NCBI RefSeq assembly: GCF_004152935.1 | Contig: NZ_SETE01000004.1 | Coordinates: forward strand, 248,001-312,000 | Length of the DNA stretch: 64,000 nucleotides | Reading direction: 5' to 3' | Source of the DNA: Brumimicrobium glaciale | Lineage (GTDB): Bacteria; Bacteroidota; Bacteroidia; Flavobacteriales_D; Crocinitomicaceae | In this document: positions 36,780 to 46,200 of the stretch, piece after piece | How positions within the stretch are numbered: position 1 is the first letter of the stretch | Layout of the letters: each line of letters starts with the position of its first letter | Position numbers and translations under genes: made by a program | Notes under the pieces: model-generated | Told to the model about the DNA's origin: nothing | Databases searched by the model: none | Seen by the model: the letters and a program-made list of their open reading frames with translations, nothing else

Positions 36780-36861
36780 ATCAATTTAGATAAAGCAGAA
36801 AAATATGTCGCACCTACGGAGCTTTAAAATCATAAATGCATTAGGTTGATACTAATATTCC

Positions 36862-36879
36862 ACCCCTAAAGGGGTTTTT
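36862..36879 (+). terminator. possible terminator after Y1 transposase
   Basis: Short hairpin CCCC-TAAA-GGGG followed by a TTTTTA run, about 85 bp after the transposase stop. Confidence 0.55.
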
Positions 36880-36899
36880 AGAGACATTAACCATTAAAT

Positions 36900-37985
36900 G
36901 GATTAAGCTTCCTAAGGAGCGGCATATCAATAATTAAAAGAAACAAACCAAGTTCCAGAGGAACTGCATATCAATAGCTCAAAAATAAAAACCACCAAAA
37001 CCAAACAAAGCTCCAGAGTAACGGCATATTAGTAGTAGACAGACACAAACTACCAAAATCAACCATCCAATCACAACTCAAGCTATGGACGAACAACATA
37101 TCATTAATTAACAGAAGCCAAGTTCCAGATGAACGAAATATTAATAGCTCAAAATAAAAATCAAAAAAACCAAAAAAAGTTCCAGAGGAACGACATATTA
37201 ATAGTTAACTGATACAAACTACAAAAATCAACCAGCAAATCGCAATTCAAGCTATGGACGAACAACATATCATTAATTAACAGAAACCAAGTTCCAGAGG
37301 AACGAAATATTAATAGCTCAAAATAAAAATCAACAAAACCAAACAAAGCTCCAGAGGAGCGACATATTAATAGTTGACAGACACAAACTACAAAAATCAA
37401 CCAGCAAATCACAACTCAAGCTATGGACGAACAACATATCATCAATTAACAGAAACCAAGTTCCAGAGGAACGGCATATTAATAGCTCAAAATAAAAACC
37501 AACAAAACCAAACAAAGCTCCAGAGGAGCGACATATTAATAGTAGACAGACACAAACTACAAAAATCAACCAGCAAATCACAACTCAAGCTATGGACGAA
37601 CAACATATCATCAATTAACAGAAACCAAGTTCCAAAGGAACGGCATATTAATAGCTCAAAATAAAAACCAACAAAACCAAACAAAGCTCCAGAGGAGCGA
37701 CATATTAATAGTAGACAGACACAAACTACCAAAATCAACCAGCAAATCACAATTCAAGCTCCAGAGGAATGACATATTAATAGTTAACAGACAATCCAAA
37801 AAAACAAACCAAGTTCCAGAGGAACGAAATATTAATAGCTCAAAAATAAAAACCAACAAAACCAAACAAAGCTCCAGAGGAGCGAAATATTAATAGTTAA
37901 CAGAAACAAACTACCAAAATCAACCATCCAATCACAACTCAACTCAAGCTCCAGAGAAGCGGCATATTACTAAAACAAAGCACTG
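36900..37985. repeat. REP-like hairpin array, right of transposase
   Basis: About fifteen units of the GTTCC/GCTCC hairpin with the ATATTAATAG tail. From about 37120 to 37740 they form a larger 169-bp period: GTTCC unit with a GCTCAAAATAAAAACC linker, GCTCC unit with a TAGACAGACACAAAC linker, and a decayed unit (CTATGGACGAACAACATATC). All units face the same way as those left of the transposase. No gene is seen up to 38130. Confidence 0.92.
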
Positions 37986-38130
37986 CTTTGCTGTCTCTAG
38001 TCTGCTCACAGATAATTCAAACATTACCTAAACCCCACCATTTGTCAAAACATATCAAATCTTCTATTAGTCCATTCTATAAAACGACTAAACCTAATTG
38101 AAATCTTAACTTTGCTAGTCGATAAAAAAA

Positions 38131-39621
38131 ATGGAAGTAGAAAAAAAAGAACTCAACAGAAACTGGATTTTAGCCGCCTTAATGATGACTATGATTCTTG
38201 CAGCGATGGACAATACTATTGTTGCAACTGCAATTCCACAAATCGTAGGTGATTTAGGCGGATTTTCTTTATTCAGTTGGCTTTTTTCTATTTATCTGTT
38301 AATTCAAACCATTACAATTCCACTTTATGGAAAACTGGCAGATTTACTGGGAAGAAAACCAATCATTATCTTTGGAATAATTATTTTCTTATTGGGATCA
38401 GCGGCTTGTGGATTTGCTTGGAATATGCCATCATTAATCGTTTTCAGAGGTTTACAAGCTGTTGGAGCTGGAGCAATCATGGCCACAGTTAATACTATTG
38501 CAGGAGATATTTACACCATTGAAGAACGTGCAAAAATACAAGGTTGGCTTTCCAGTGTTTGGGGAATTGCCGCGATCTTAGGGCCAACACTAGGTGGAGC
38601 TTTAGCAGATTATGCATCATGGCGCTGGATCTTTTTCATCAATATTCCATTCGGTATTTTATCAATCATTTTAATTGTAAAATTCTTACACGAGGGAAAA
38701 ACTTTAAAACGTCCAAAAATAGATTGGGCTGGAGCAATCTCAATGTTAATCACGGCGACAGTTATTATGTTTACCCTTCTTCAAAGTGGAAAATCTTGGC
38801 CATGGCTTTCCTTCACAACACTTGGGTTTTTATCGTTGTGTACCCTTTTGATTTACATAACAGTTCGCATTGAACGTAAAGCTGCCGAACCTATTTTACC
38901 AATTTGGGTTTGGAAAAAACGTGCAATATTAGGTTCAAACTTAGCAACAATAGGAATGGGAATGATTTTGATGGGACCAAGCATGTACTTACCCGTTTTC
39001 GCACAATCAGTAACCGGAGTTGGTGCAATTGCAGCAGGATTTATTCTCGCAAGCATGAGTATCACTTGGCCGCTCTCATCTGCTTTATCGGGTAAACTCT
39101 ATTTAAGAATTGGATTCAGAAATACTGCATTGTGTGGAATTATAATTGTAGCAATTGGAACATTTAACTTTCTTTTTATTCAATTCCCGGGACCTGCTTG
39201 GTCTTTGGTTACTATTCAAATGATGATGGGTGCAGGGTTTGGATTAATTTCCACTCCATTATTGGTCGGAGTTCAATCAACCGTTGAATATGAGCAGCGT
39301 GGAGTTGTCACTGGAGCAAATATTTTCTCTCGTTATTTTGGACAAAGTTTAGGAGCAGCAATATTTGCAGTGGTTTTCAATTATGGAATTAAATCAAAAA
39401 TGGAGTCGGTACCTCAAAGTTTACAAGCTGAATTACCAACAGTCAATCAAGTGGTCGATGTTATGCAATCCAAGGAAACTAGCGCTGAATTGCGTTTATT
39501 CCTCCGTGAGATATTCTTTGATTCTACACATTCCGTTTATGTTGGAATTACAATAATGGCAGTAATAACTTTTTTGATTCTAATTTGGACACCAGCGAAG
39601 TTTCCTACGATAAGGAAATAG
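38131..39621 (+). CDS. DHA2-family MFS efflux transporter (EmrB/QacA type)
   Basis: A 496-aa inner-membrane protein with about 14 hydrophobic helices. Motif A is GKLADLLGRKPI, and the antiporter motif C lies in GPTLGGALADYASWRW, with the DHA2 hallmark FFINIPFG after it. Asp in MDNTIVATAIPQI (first helix) is conserved in proton-driven drug exporters. Such pumps expel drugs or other hydrophobic compounds; no regulator or membrane-fusion partner gene is adjacent. It starts at the ATG at 38131. Confidence 0.92.
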   Translation: MEVEKKELNRNWILAALMMTMILAAMDNTIVATAIPQIVGDLGGFSLFSWLFSIYLLIQTITIPLYGKLADLLGRKPIIIFGIIIFLLGSAACGFAWNMPSLIVFRGLQAVGAGAIMATVNTIAGDIYTIEERAKIQGWLSSVWGIAAILGPTLGGALADYASWRWIFFINIPFGILSIILIVKFLHEGKTLKRPKIDWAGAISMLITATVIMFTLLQSGKSWPWLSFTTLGFLSLCTLLIYITVRIERKAAEPILPIWVWKKRAILGSNLATIGMGMILMGPSMYLPVFAQSVTGVGAIAAGFILASMSITWPLSSALSGKLYLRIGFRNTALCGIIIVAIGTFNFLFIQFPGPAWSLVTIQMMMGAGFGLISTPLLVGVQSTVEYEQRGVVTGANIFSRYFGQSLGAAIFAVVFNYGIKSKMESVPQSLQAELPTVNQVVDVMQSKETSAELRLFLREIFFDSTHSVYVGITIMAVITFLILIWTPAKFPTIRK

Positions 39622-40180
39622 ATTATTACGACTTAGATCTAATCATCGTCAAATTTTGCATTGATGATATCTGAATTAAAAGACTTCAATAGAAATAACC
39701 GTTCGGATCTGGAAGCTTTGATCAAACATGAGAAGATTAATCCCTTAGGCTTACTCATGTAAATATCCTTCAATCAAAAAATCAAAAATTTTATGTTTTC
39801 CGAAGGATCTATTTTACTTCTTTAATATGAATTTATGGATCTTCCGCTGCCGTGTTAATAGGTTTCTATATTGGAAGTAAAGAAATATAAGAAAGGTTTT
39901 GCGATTTAAGTGAGTAACCCAATCATCCTTTAATACTAGCAGGATCCCGCATTAAAATTTATTTGCAACAATTTGACAAACGAATTTTTAACCGGGAATG
40001 ACATCACGGCAAGCTCACCACGACAAGTTCTGTGCAACGCTATGCACCGCAGACTTTATTCTAACGTCAAAATCTAATGATTGATATAAAGGTTTTTAGA
40101 AACTAAATCTAGATATGCTAATTTACATGGTTTTAACTATTTCTGAGCCCAATAAACTTACCTAATCAAGATTGAGATTT
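39622..40180. other. intergenic region with degenerate repeat remnants
   Basis: About 560 bp without a gene. It holds a degenerate copy of the ATCCTTCAAT...CGAAGGATCT palindrome (39757-39812) and a CGGCAAGCTCA-type dispersed-repeat fragment near 40008. The rest is plain AT-rich sequence. Confidence 0.5.
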
Positions 40181-40438
40181 TCAACTATTCTTATTCTCAA
40201 TAAACATTTTCGCAGCTTGAAATTGTTCTTCAAACTCCGATTCTTCACTCCTTTGGTACATTTCCATTTCTGAAGTTAGCATATCTTGAATTTGTAGTTG
40301 CTCGAAATACTTTTTTGCATGAACAAGATGGATTAAAAAACGTTTACCTACTAGTTGAACTTCTTCGAACGTGGTAAATGAAGTAACTTTGTAAAAAGAC
40401 TTATTGTCAAATCGTTTTCTATATTGGGGAAAGTCCAT
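40181..40438 (-). CDS. small hypothetical protein, 85 aa
   Basis: I do not recognise this protein. It is basic at the start (MDFPQYRKRFDNKSFYKV) and mostly helical with Glu/Gln-rich segments toward the end (SEESEFEEQFQAAKMF). There is no signal peptide or membrane helix. It is divergent from the TPR gene with 29 bp between the starts, which suggests overlapping promoters and supports it being a real gene. The phrase KVTSFTTFEEVQLVGKRF looks like a conserved core; a family assignment would need a search. Confidence 0.55.
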   Translation of the reverse strand: MDFPQYRKRFDNKSFYKVTSFTTFEEVQLVGKRFLIHLVHAKKYFEQLQIQDMLTSEMEMYQRSEESEFEEQFQAAKMFIENKNS

Positions 40439-40467
40439 ATTTTTGTATCATTAATTAAGAAACGCAA

Positions 40468-41157
40468 ATGTATATTAATTCAGAACATAAAAAAGCGCAA
40501 GAGCTATTGGATGAGCAAAAGTTTGAAAAATCTTTGCTTGCTTTCAATAAAGCTTTGACACTAGATCCAAATCATCCGGATATTCTTTCGCATAGAGGAG
40601 TGCTTTATTTGCACTTGAATCAAAAGAAAAAGTGTATTGACGATTTAGAGTTATCTCTTCGTTTAGATGAAGATTATGGCTTTCGTTATGCTGCTTTGGC
40701 TTATGCAACAGATTATTTTGGAGATATTGATGCTGCAATAGTTTTGTACGAAAAAGCGGTTCAAGTTGATCCGGATGATGCTATTTCTCATAATAACTTG
40801 GGATTACTCATGGAGAAACGCGGTTATCAGAAAAAAGCGAAAGACAATTTCGAAAGAGCGGATAGACTTGCAGAAATTCAAGACGACATGCTGGGTAAAC
40901 TGGATGAATTAGAAGCTAGAGAAGATAATTTTATTTCTAATAATGGACAGCAAACTAACGGTCAGCAGAAGAAAGACAATCCACTTCCAAAACCTGGTTC
41001 TCAAATGAAACCTCAAGGTGAACGTTTACAACCTAAAAAGTTAGCAACAGATTCACCGAAAACTTTTGGTTCAGTTTCTAAGGATTTAGTTACTGACAAA
41101 AATGTTTTTAAAGAGTTTGTGGCATTTGTAAAGAATGGATTTAAACTAAAGAAATGA
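40468..41157 (+). CDS. tetratricopeptide repeat protein
   Basis: A 229-aa protein with at least three TPR units in residues 1-140: FEKSLLAFNKALTLDPNHPD, a second centred on KKKCIDDLELSLRLDED, and DIDAAIVLYEKAVQVDPDDA. A low-complexity Gln/Asn/Lys linker (about 145-200) follows, and the end is basic. There is no signal peptide, so it is probably a cytoplasmic scaffold. It overlaps the endonuclease III gene by 4 bp, so they are cotranscribed, although a functional link is not evident. Confidence 0.85.
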   Translation: MYINSEHKKAQELLDEQKFEKSLLAFNKALTLDPNHPDILSHRGVLYLHLNQKKKCIDDLELSLRLDEDYGFRYAALAYATDYFGDIDAAIVLYEKAVQVDPDDAISHNNLGLLMEKRGYQKKAKDNFERADRLAEIQDDMLGKLDELEAREDNFISNNGQQTNGQQKKDNPLPKPGSQMKPQGERLQPKKLATDSPKTFGSVSKDLVTDKNVFKEFVAFVKNGFKLKK

Positions 41158-41801
41158 CCAAAAAAGAAAAGGCAAAATTTATAATGGAAGAATTGGACAA
41201 AGTGTATCCCACCACCCCAGTTCCACTTGATCATAAAGATGAATTTACTTTATTAATTGCTGTTTTATTATCGGCGCAATGCACAGATGTTCGTGTGAAT
41301 TTAATTACGCCTCATCTTTTTGCAAAAGCCGATAATCCTTATGACATGATTAAACTTTCTATCGAAGAAATTCGTGAGATTATTAAACCATGTGGACTGT
41401 CTCCTCAAAAATCAAAAGCTATATTTAATTTATCACATATTTTGATTGACAAACATGACGGAATTGTGCCTGATAATTATGAAGATTTAGAATTCTTGCC
41501 AGGCGTTGGACATAAAACGGCTTCTGTCGTAATGTCACAAGCTTTTGGTTATCCTGCGTTTCCTGTTGATACTCACATTCACCGTTTGCTTTATCGTTGG
41601 GGAATTACGAATGGTAAAAATGTAACACAAACTGAAAAAGATGCAAAAGCAATCTTCCCAGAAGAAAAGTGGAACAAATTGCATTTACAGATTATATTTT
41701 ATGGCAGAAGTCACTCGCCAGCGAGAAGTCCGAAGTTGAGTGTGGATTATATTACGGAGGCGATTGGGAGGAAGTCGGTGTTGAAGGATTATAAACCTTA
41801 A
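41154..41801 (+). CDS. nth: endonuclease III (DNA glycosylase/AP lyase) without Fe-S cysteines
   Basis: A 215-aa base-excision repair enzyme that removes oxidised pyrimidines. The helix-hairpin-helix LPGVGHKT is at 115-122 with catalytic K121, and the catalytic Asp is D139 in PVDTHIHR. The C-terminal four-cysteine [4Fe-4S] loop of E. coli Nth is replaced by IFYGRSHSPARSPKLSVDY with no Cys, so the cluster is absent. As I recall, this is common in Bacteroidota Nth proteins and does not imply loss of activity. It starts at the ATG at 41154, coupled to the TPR gene. Confidence 0.9.
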   Translation: MTKKEKAKFIMEELDKVYPTTPVPLDHKDEFTLLIAVLLSAQCTDVRVNLITPHLFAKADNPYDMIKLSIEEIREIIKPCGLSPQKSKAIFNLSHILIDKHDGIVPDNYEDLEFLPGVGHKTASVVMSQAFGYPAFPVDTHIHRLLYRWGITNGKNVTQTEKDAKAIFPEEKWNKLHLQIIFYGRSHSPARSPKLSVDYITEAIGRKSVLKDYKP

Positions 41802-41813
41802 AAACAATTACGA

Positions 41814-41965
41814 ATTTTTTAATTACGAATTACGAATTGTTGGGCGTTGAGATGACTCGGTGTTAGGTGAAATGACTCGCGGATGACATGGGATTTAAAA
41901 AACGCGGATTAAAATAGATTTTTTTAATTCGTAATTCGTAATTATTTCATTCGTAATTTAATTAT
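41814..41965. repeat. inverted AATTACGAATT/AATTCGTAATT simple repeats
   Basis: AATTACGAATT repeats (about 41818-41840) and their complement AATTCGTAATTCGTAATT (about 41926-41960) bracket a short GC-richer core with GGCGTTGAGATGACTCGG-like sequence. The same repeat pairs occur at 651-685 and 56398-56480. Confidence 0.8.
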
Positions 41966-41977
41966 TATCTTTCCCCC

Positions 41978-42898
41978 ATGGCTGAACAAATTAACCGTGA
42001 ATATTTAGAGCAATTTGGGAACTTAGAGGTTCTTGCTAAACAAATTGTTGAAGGTTTTATTACTGGACTTCACAAGAGTCCTTTTCATGGGTTTTCTGTT
42101 GAGTTTGCCGAACATCGTTTGTACAATACTGGAGAATCTACCAAACATGTAGATTGGAAATTGTTTGCCCGAACGGATAAACTTTTCACAAAGAAATACG
42201 AAGAAGAAACGAATTTACGTTGTCAGTTTGTTTTGGATACTTCGAGTTCTATGCATTTCCAACATGATGACAATTGGTCCAAGTTGAAATACAGTATTTA
42301 TGGAATCGCTTCTTTGATGGAGTTATTGAAACGTCAACGTGATGCTGTTGGTCTTTCTCTATTTACAGATAAATTAGATCTACATACTGAAAATAAATCT
42401 TCGAATACACATCACCGTTATATCTTATCAGAATTAGAAAAGTCACTTCATAATTACGAAGCAAAAGAAGCAAAAACCACTGAATCTGTTCAGGTTTTGC
42501 ACGACATTGCTGAATTGTGTAAACGCAGAAGTTTGATTGTTGTATTTTCTGACATGTTAAATGATCCAGAAAATAAAGACAAACTTTTTGAGGCACTTCA
42601 ACACTTGAAGCACAACAAACATGAAGTGATTTTATTTCATGTTGTGGATAAGAAAAAGGAATTAGATTTTCAATTTGAAAACCGTCCGTATACTTTGGTG
42701 GATATGGAAACAGGTGAGGAAATGAAATTGATTCCTGGAGAAGTAAAGGAGCATTATATCAAGCAAGTTGGTGACTATTTCAAGGAGTTAGAACAGAAAT
42801 GTGGAGCTTATGGAATTGACTTTCATGAGTTGGATACGAATAAGCCTTTGAATGAATTGTTAGTTCAGTTTTTGAATAAACGCGGGAAAATGAGATGA
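41978..42898 (+). CDS. DUF58 (vWA-like) protein
   Basis: A 306-aa cytoplasmic protein. The DUF58 core is visible in HRLYNTGESTKHVDWKLFAR and the vWA-like metal site in FVLDTSSSMHF (DxSxS). An IVVFSDMLND segment gives the second metal loop. DUF58 proteins usually work with a MoxR AAA ATPase and membrane vWA proteins to fold or activate envelope proteins; in Flavobacteriia they are part of the Bat (aerotolerance-like) cluster, but no moxR or bat gene is next to this one. It starts at the ATG at 41978. Confidence 0.88.
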   Translation: MAEQINREYLEQFGNLEVLAKQIVEGFITGLHKSPFHGFSVEFAEHRLYNTGESTKHVDWKLFARTDKLFTKKYEEETNLRCQFVLDTSSSMHFQHDDNWSKLKYSIYGIASLMELLKRQRDAVGLSLFTDKLDLHTENKSSNTHHRYILSELEKSLHNYEAKEAKTTESVQVLHDIAELCKRRSLIVVFSDMLNDPENKDKLFEALQHLKHNKHEVILFHVVDKKKELDFQFENRPYTLVDMETGEEMKLIPGEVKEHYIKQVGDYFKELEQKCGAYGIDFHELDTNKPLNELLVQFLNKRGKMR

Positions 42899-42974
42899 TA
42901 TTTAATTATTAATGGTTAATTATTAATGGTTAACGTGTTGGGGTAATTGGCAATTGATAATTTGGCAGAGTGTT

Positions 42975-43172
42975 TATTTGAATAAAATATTATTTATTAG
43001 GGTTAACAAGTTAGGTCGTAAAACAATAATATTGACTAACTAATTTACCAATTACAACCATTAATCGTATCATTCAATTTTTAGTTAATATAGAACTCTT
43101 GCAAAGAGGAAAAAGGGATTTCTCTGGTGCTTAAAATCTTAGATTTTGACAACAGTTGGAATAACAGATCAT
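42975..43172. mobile_element. partial MITE-like element, inverted copy
   Basis: It carries the terminal sequence AGGGTTAACAAGTTAGGTCG (about 42999-43018) and then motifs CTAATTTAC, GAACTCTTGCAAA, GGGATTTCTCTGGTGC, AAAATCTTAGATTTTGAC and GGAATAACAGATCA. These match the right half of the element at 46849-47133 in opposite orientation. The other half is missing. Confidence 0.75.
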
Positions 43173-43273
43173 AGGTGGATTTTCAATGCAGTACATAAAG
43201 CACCTCAAATCATATCATTATAGAAAATAAATAGGTAATCACATATTATCATCTAATTAAAAACATTACATTT

Positions 43274-43291
43274 ATGTAAATAAATTTACAT
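43274..43291. promoter_or_regulatory. palindrome at the translation start of the choice-of-anchor gene
   Basis: ATGTAAAT-AA-ATTTACAT, perfect 8-bp arms, ends 4 bp before the ATG at 43296. It could be an operator or a leader hairpin that hides the ribosome site. Confidence 0.5.
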
Positions 43292-43295
43292 TATT

Positions 43296-46200
43296 ATGGT
43301 TAGAATCTACCTTAAGTTGAATTTTTTCTTGTCAGCAATTGTCATTTTATGTTCGACCTTAACATTCGGTCAAAGTCCTACACATCTTGCAAAAGGGTTT
43401 AACGTTTTTATAGAAAACGACATGACACTTTCTACGAATGAGTCGGAAGGACCGGTTGCTTGTGGTAACGACTTAATATTAAAAGGCAATTATCAAGTAG
43501 CAACAAACCACAGTGGTAACTTTTTGGTAAACGGAACTAAGATTGGACTTTTGGTGGGTGGATTAGTAAAATATGAATCAGGAAATCAATTATATGTAAA
43601 TCAAAACACGTATGTAAAAATTGGAAATAGTCAAGGTTCAAATGTTTGGTATTATGATCAAAACAATGCTGCTTCACCTATTCGAATTACACCGAGTTCA
43701 AACTACAATTCTTCTCCGAGAATCATGCTACAGGCAAATTCCAATCAACTCGGTGTTGGAGTAAATAATAATCCCGTATTTGAAGGAAATCTTGTAGATT
43801 TCTCTAATGCTTTTCAAAAAATGAGAAGTATTTCTTCAAGTATAGCACAATGTTCTGGAAATGCTCAGTTGACAAATCCTAACGGTCAACCCATTCCAAA
43901 CACAAATCTTCCAAGCCAAGTTAAAATCAATCTTCAGAACGGAATTAATTATTTGAATGTTACTGGAGCTGACATGAATAATGTTCAAGTATTTACATAT
44001 AATCAGCAACCTAGCGCTTCTAAGGTTTTAATTATCAACGTGAATGCGCCAGGAAATTTCAACTGGAAAGTATGGAACCAAGCAGGTGTTGGATTTCAAA
44101 ACTGCCCTTATATTTTATATAACTTCTACAATACAACTAACTTAAAAATCCAAGGAAACTCGACAATTGAAGGAACTGTTTATGCTCCTTTTGCAGACAT
44201 TGAGAAAATAGTAAATCAATCTAATATAGAAGGACAAGTAATTGGTAAGTCATTAAATCACAAAGGAGGTGAAATGCATTATGCGCTTTTCGCACCCTCT
44301 ATTACGGGTTGCGCGCCAGCTCCAGGAGTTTCACCAACTTCAGAATTTAATACTACAAACAGTTCTCAATGCTTAAATGACAATCAGTTTCAGTTTAATA
44401 ATACATCCAACACCGGAAGTGCTGTTCAACCCTCTGCTCCATTAAGTTATTTATGGGATTTTGGAGACGGTACAACAAGTACAGACATGAATCCTTCAAA
44501 TATTTATGCTTCTGCAGGCACTTACACTGTTACTTTAACGACTACAAATACATACGGAAGTGATACTGAAACATTACAAATAACAGTTCACCCAACTATT
44601 GATGCAATAGTTACTGTAACAACAACAGGCGTTGGAACGAGTACAGTTACCAAGTACTTTACTTTAACCAATAGCAATCAATTTAGTAATTTTTTATGGG
44701 AACTTTCTTCCATTGGATCAGGATTGTTTGTTAATCAAAGTAACGTGAGTTTTGACTTTACACAAGCTGGATATTATGAAGTTATTGTTACGACAATTGA
44801 TAACAATGGCTGTGAAAACACCAATATGATTCCTGTTGTTATCGCTTCCGATGAAGTAAGTACAGGAAATAATGGTGGTTTAGAAAGTGAAAGTTTAGGA
44901 GATGCTGTATCAAAACAATACGCTAATCGAAAAATGAAAAGCATTCCTACCATATTCGATAAGCAAAGCGCTTTAAAGTATAATAAAATCGAATTATTGT
45001 CTAACGCAACAAAAGGGGGAGGCAATAGCCAAACACTTTTAGAAATGTTTCCAACAGAATTAGAAGTTGGAGATAATGCTTACATTTCTTCTCCTACAGA
45101 TATTCTAGATTACACTACAGCGGAAGAAGTTTTAAGCGTAGACTTTTCTATTAATGAAAAAACAAGAGGTGTTGTTTTAGGTATTAAAACAATTGACAAA
45201 GTTTACAATCATACCAAAGCTTCATGTGACAGATTAAATGGCGCTGAAATTCTAAACGTTAATACAGTTCAAATTGAAGGTTATAATTTCCTTGCACAAG
45301 CTATAAAACAAAGAAATGGAGATGTGGAATATGCTATTTCTTTTGTAGTAGGAAAAAATGAAGATCAAACAAATTATTCTCTTCAAACGAATTGGTATGT
45401 AAATGAGTTTACTAAATCTGATGAAGTTTATAATTTCCAAGTTTGGACTACTTCGCCAGAAGAGACAAATAAGTTAGTCAAAGATATTTTGAATAATTTA
45501 ATTTCTAATACAAACATTGATCAAACTGAAATTCAAAAATTACCTAAAACTTATGCAGCGAAAGTCTCTAGAGAAGGTATAGATATGGTTATAAAACTTA
45601 AAAGCACCGCTGTAGAACAAAGTATTGAAATTTCGATGGAAGAAGTTTATACTGAAACTGGTGGATCTGCTTTAAGATATAATCCTTTTAAATCTGAAAG
45701 AGAACAAATTGTAAGTTTTGAAATTAAAGATGGCTATGAATATGATGCTTTAATAAAAGTAAATGGAGAAATTCAAGATGCTTTTTATCATGCAGATGGT
45801 AATTGGGGATTAGATTTTGACCCTACTTTTACTACCATTGAAGAATATACTGTTTCAAATGATTTTGAGAGAGTTTATGAAGAAAACGAAATGGCGATTC
45901 ACAGGAATGTGCACATTAAAGCACACAGTGAATTTGATTACTTAACGCTTTATAAGTCTTTGTTACCAGGAAATACTCCTGAAGATTATTCAGCTTATAA
46001 ATTCTTATCATTCACAGCTAAAGGAAGTGGATTACTTGAATTAGGTTTAGTAAAATCTTCGGTTGAGAATTGGAAAAACCAATACAAAGCAACTATAAAT
46101 GTGTTAGAAGAGGAACGTACCTATTACATTCCTTTTGATTACTTTAATTCTACAGGAACAATGCAAACCATAAAAGCAAATGACTTAACTATGTTAACGT

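Larger units (their letters stand above)
42899..43295. other. intergenic region with half of a MITE-like element
   Basis: The start holds TTAATGGTTAA simple repeats. About 42975-43172 is an inverted, diverged copy of 46960-47150 (see repeat entries). The last 100 bp before the next gene is AT-rich and includes a palindrome at 43274-43291. Confidence 0.7.

Noticed and set aside
35772-37865. Open frames of 60-96 codons on both strands in the REP array
   Set aside because: They are translations of the hairpin repeats (ICRSSGALFGF-like repeats on the minus strand) and have no ribosome site or family match.
25420-37985. CRISPR array
   Set aside because: Repeats are 50-220 bp with repeat-derived spacers, no unique spacers of equal length, and no cas genes nearby.
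41154-41801. nth as a pseudogene because of missing cysteines
   Set aside because: The frame is full length and the catalytic residues are intact; loss of the cluster seems normal in this phylum.
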